Part shown: in pieces, positions 46,324-48,959 of the stretch
Position numbering within the stretch: the stretch's first letter is position 1
How the letters are laid out: every line of letters begins with the position of its first letter
Virus record (IMG/VR): IMGVR_UViG_3300037041_000469
Coordinates: 1-48,959 of that record
Origin: a virus
Length of the DNA stretch: 48,959 nt
Reading direction: 5' to 3' (one strand)
The notes under the pieces: generated by a model
What the model was told of the DNA's origin: nothing
The model's database searches: none
The model's input: the letters and a program-made list of their open reading frames with translations, nothing else
Program-made: the position numbers and the translations under genes

Positions 46324-47847
46324 CTATGGAAACCTAACGCTTACTGTCCATCCAAGTCCGCCCAGACTGTTCGGGAGAGCCAGTTGTTGGTATCTGAATA
46401 GCACACTATCGTTAGTTATTGATTTTCTTATTCTTCCATTTGTGCTATTTGAGCTGTTTACCGTTGAAGAAGATGTTGCAGGAGCGGTAAAGGTAAATTG
46501 ATTAGGACTAATTACCGACGCTACTCTTGTCGTGTAGCTAAAGTTAGTGACTCCATTGATTGTTATTACATCACCTTGCGACAGGTTGTGGTCTGCGATA
46601 TTAGCTGTTACGATAAACGAGTTCGCTGGGCGGCTGAACGTGCCAGCGGGGAATCCTGTTACTCCACTACTTGCCCTAGAAATCGTAACCACATTTGTCG
46701 CAAAATCTGGAGTCGAATTTGTTGCCCCGCTTAGATTTAAGGATCTTGTGCCGCTGTCTCTCCCCGCTAATGCAAAAGCAGTAATAAGATTATTTACAGC
46801 AGATTGCGACAGCATATTATTCTGCAAATTAATGGTTCCGAGCGTTATTGGAACACTTCCGCCATCAAACCCAGAAAGTTGATTATTTTCGCATCTAAAA
46901 TCTCGCAAAGCCACCAAACCAGCTAAACTCGGAATGCTTCCAGAAAATTGGTTTGATCCCACGCGAAAAATCTCCAAGCTGATCAATCCGCTTAGGCTTG
47001 GGATCACGCCAGTCAGCAAATTCGCATCACATCGAAAATCCCGCAAAGCAACCAACCCGCTTAAACTTGGAATGCTTCCAGAGAGTTGATTGGAAGAACA
47101 ACGAAAAACATCTATTTTTATTAACCCATCCAAACTTGGAATGTTTCCAGAAAGTTGATTGGTAGAACAGTTAAAGTGAAATAAATTTGTTAATCCACTC
47201 AAGCTAGGAATAGCCCCACTTATTTGATTTGTATGACAATGAAATTCAGCAAGGGCGGATAACCCATTAAGGCTGGGTATTGAGCCTGTAATTTGATTTT
47301 CGCTACATCTAAAATTTTGCAATTTAACTAACCCGCCCAAACTTGGAATCTGACCAGTCAATTTTGTAGCTCCGTTTTGAGTCTCGCATTGAAAAACTTC
47401 CAAATTAACCAACCCGCTTAAACTCGGAATAGAACCAGAAAGACTATTAGAAAAACAAACAAACCCCTTTAAGTCTGGTAAATTGCCTAGATTTGGTATA
47501 TTCCCGATTAAATTATTTAGTTCACAATTAAAATCTTGCAATTTTGTGTTGTTATCTAAATTCGGGATTTGATCACCCAACAAATTATTTGCGACATTAA
47601 ATGTGCTCAATAATGTCAGGTTATTTATGTTTGGAAAATTAACCAGCTTATTATTAGCTAGATTGATATAATCTAATTTATCCCCAAAACTACTAACGCC
47701 AGATACGTCATTGTTAATACATCTAAAAAAAGTTAAATTTTGAAATTGGCTAACATCAACTGTGCCTCCGAGCCTTGGAGTTGATACGCCTAAATCTATG
47801 CTTGTTATTGCGGCTTGCCCATTGGATGATTTGATCGAAATACTCAT
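46324..47847 (-). CDS. Leucine-rich-repeat virion/tail protein
   Basis: A 507-residue protein with about 13 leucine-rich repeats of roughly 21 residues (consensus L-x-x-L-x-x-F-x-C-x-x-N-x-L-S-G-x-I-P-S-L), covering about residues 20-330. The Cys and the 'SGxIP' bend recur in most units, resembling plant-type LRR proteins. A Ser/Thr-rich hinge and a C-terminal beta domain (GDVITINGVTNFSYTTRVAS; LGGLGWTVSVRFP) follow, like a virion attachment end. Lying between the lysis cassette and fibre genes it is most likely an adhesion or receptor-binding virion protein. LRR tails are unusual for phages. Confidence 0.8.
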   Translation of the reverse strand: MSISIKSSNGQAAITSIDLGVSTPRLGGTVDVSQFQNLTFFRCINNDVSGVSSFGDKLDYINLANNKLVNFPNINNLTLLSTFNVANNLLGDQIPNLDNNTKLQDFNCELNNLIGNIPNLGNLPDLKGFVCFSNSLSGSIPSLSGLVNLEVFQCETQNGATKLTGQIPSLGGLVKLQNFRCSENQITGSIPSLNGLSALAEFHCHTNQISGAIPSLSGLTNLFHFNCSTNQLSGNIPSLDGLIKIDVFRCSSNQLSGSIPSLSGLVALRDFRCDANLLTGVIPSLSGLISLEIFRVGSNQFSGSIPSLAGLVALRDFRCENNQLSGFDGGSVPITLGTINLQNNMLSQSAVNNLITAFALAGRDSGTRSLNLSGATNSTPDFATNVVTISRASSGVTGFPAGTFSRPANSFIVTANIADHNLSQGDVITINGVTNFSYTTRVASVISPNQFTFTAPATSSSTVNSSNSTNGRIRKSITNDSVLFRYQQLALPNSLGGLGWTVSVRFP

Positions 47848-47848
47848 T

Positions 47849-48082
47849 TTAGAGTGTTATATTTATAGGTTCATTGTTTTGAAGGGCTTGGTCTCCAGCC
47901 CCCCAATTTCCCGATACGCTGCCAGATTCAAACCCTACTGCAAAGCCCGCGATACTCGTCGATTGCGAAGGTGCTTGGAAATCCCATACATCGAAATTCG
48001 TGATTTCTGGAATTAACGGGACATCTCCGATGTATGCCGCCACTATCTCTTGCACCCCGATGTATGCTTTTACAAAAGTCAT
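47849..48082 (-). CDS. Small beta-rich virion-region protein
   Basis: A 77-residue protein (FVKAYIGVQEIVAAYIGDVP; FAVGFESGSVSGNWGAGDQA) with the short 'AYIGxxxV' strands found in phage tail-surface proteins. It starts in the stop region of the collagen-like gene and is packed against the LRR gene. Confidence 0.5.
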   Translation of the reverse strand: MTFVKAYIGVQEIVAAYIGDVPLIPEITNFDVWDFQAPSQSTSIAGFAVGFESGSVSGNWGAGDQALQNNEPINITL

Positions 48083-48957
48083 TATTTAATGAAATAAATG
48101 GTATTTGGGTCTTTTGGACTGATTGCATCGTATTCGGTTTGCGTAATAGCGCGAATAGTATTGACGGGAGTAATGTCTGTTGGCTCATTTCCGATAGGCC
48201 CAGTTGCGCCCGTTGGCCCAAGCTGCGTATACATCACTTGTTGAGCGGTAACGATTACACTTGGAATTGCTGGTCTTGTTGGACTTGTTGCCCCTGCTTC
48301 GTGGATTAATTGTAAATTAATATCAGATGTTCTCCATACCAATTCTACATAATCTCCCGCTGACAACTTCAGCATATAATTCCAAGCTGCAACTGTTTTT
48401 GCTGCCGCAGCACCACCCGCAACTGTTACTACAGTATTGCTTTCTGGAATATCTGTTCCGTTTTTTCTAAACCAAATATCAATACTATCCGATCCAGAAC
48501 CAGAAACCCTGTCTGCTTGCGCTGAAAATTGAATATTATATACTCCAGCATTTGCGAAAGTAACTTGACTATTTGAAACAATGCTAACTCCATCTGAATC
48601 CGGGTCTGTATTGTTTAAAGTTATCGGATAAGCAGTAGTTGTATTAGCTGCACTCTGATCTTGATTTGACCAGAACGCTCCCCAATATCCAGAAGCTCCA
48701 CCAGCACCTGTCAAACCAGTTGCGCCTTGCGGGCCTGTAGCACCTGTGGCACCGTCAGTGCCAGCAATTCCAGTAGCCCCAGTGCTTCCAGTTGCACCAT
48801 CAGTTCCGTTCAATCCAGTCGCACCTGTTGCACCATCAGTTCCGCTTACACCTGTTGCACCCGTAGCTCCTGTAGAACCTTGTCCACCAGCAATACCCGT
48901 TGCGCCAGTAGAACCATCAATTCCTGCTGCACCTGTTGCCCCTGTGCTACCTTGTAA
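48082..48957 (-). CDS. Collagen-like fibre protein (5' end outside window)
   Basis: Partial gene running off the right edge. The visible N-terminal part is a long run of Gly-X-Y triplets rich in G-A-T (GATGATG, GTDGATG, GQGSTG), which would form a collagen-like triple helix. The C-terminal domain ([38 protein letters not shown]) is a jelly-roll-like module common at the tip of phage fibres. It probably contributes to a virion fibre and host attachment. No stop interrupts the frame up to the edge. Confidence 0.8.
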   Translation of the reverse strand, partial: LQGSTGATGAAGIDGSTGATGIAGGQGSTGATGATGVSGTDGATGATGLNGTDGATGSTGATGIAGTDGATGATGPQGATGLTGAGGASGYWGAFWSNQDQSAANTTTAYPITLNNTDPDSDGVSIVSNSQVTFANAGVYNIQFSAQADRVSGSGSDSIDIWFRKNGTDIPESNTVVTVAGGAAAAKTVAAWNYMLKLSAGDYVELVWRTSDINLQLIHEAGATSPTRPAIPSVIVTAQQVMYTQLGPTGATGPIGNEPTDITPVNTIRAITQTEYDAISPKDPNTIYFIK

Positions 48958-48959
48958 AC

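Noticed and set aside
1-48959. Integrase, attachment site, reverse transcriptase or known defence system
   Set aside because: No gene with the motifs of these families was found on either strand, so a temperate lifestyle by integration or a retron/DGR system is not supported within this window.

Overview
The window is a stretch of a tailed, short-tailed (podovirus-like) bacteriophage genome. It carries a portal protein, a large terminase, two tail-tube/adaptor-type proteins, a run of internal virion (ejection) proteins including one of 2,479 residues, tail-fibre-like proteins and a holin/endolysin/spanin-like lysis cassette. No integrase and no bacterial housekeeping genes are visible, and no tRNA could be confirmed. 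The major capsid protein and a DNA polymerase are not in the window, so both ends are cut from a larger genome. Spanin-like membrane and lipoprotein genes point to a Gram-negative host. The small 'TPETDA ... RERDEA' coiled-coil family reminds me of phages of Verrucomicrobia-like freshwater bacteria, but this host guess is weak.

Layout. 1-3020 (minus): end of a structural gene, portal, small Cys-motif protein. 3057-5864 (plus): large terminase interrupted by an intein, with an HNH endonuclease gene nested in another frame of the intein. 5865-6215: highly structured non-coding DNA. 6216-6986 (minus): small operon with an HNH protein and an XRE-type regulator, divergent from the next gene. 7049-17229 (plus): replication and metabolism genes (replication initiator-like, DNA methyltransferase, DnaB-like helicase, Holliday junction resolvase-like nuclease, zinc ribbon, glycosyltransferase, dCMP deaminase-like) plus many tiny genes joined by ATGA overlaps. 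17229-18172: non-coding, repeat-rich, origin-like. 18173-23781 (plus): small accessory genes with shared leaders and shared intercistronic hairpins, then an SF2 helicase. 23841-27989 (minus): DNA-metabolism block (SSB-like, ParB-like-domain, PD-(D/E)XK nuclease). 28196-48959 (minus): virion and lysis genes.

Two observations stand out. First, the terminase intein is open for its full length while the same DNA encodes a complete HNH/zinc-finger endonuclease in another frame, so the splicing element and its homing enzyme appear to share bases. Second, a 16-bp palindrome, TTATCGKWWMCGATAA, is scattered over the whole window (18 copies with a perfect TATCG-N4-CGATA core, plus variants), inside genes in different reading frames and repeatedly beside start codons where a Shine-Dalgarno sequence would be expected. 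It looks like a genome-wide binding site or an RNA hairpin regulator comparable in distribution to phage 'stoperators', but of a different sequence and symmetry.

The early genes are tightly packed and mostly translationally coupled. Several promoters place the start codon 6-8 nt after the -10 box, suggesting leaderless transcripts. All functions are read from sequence motifs; no database search was run.
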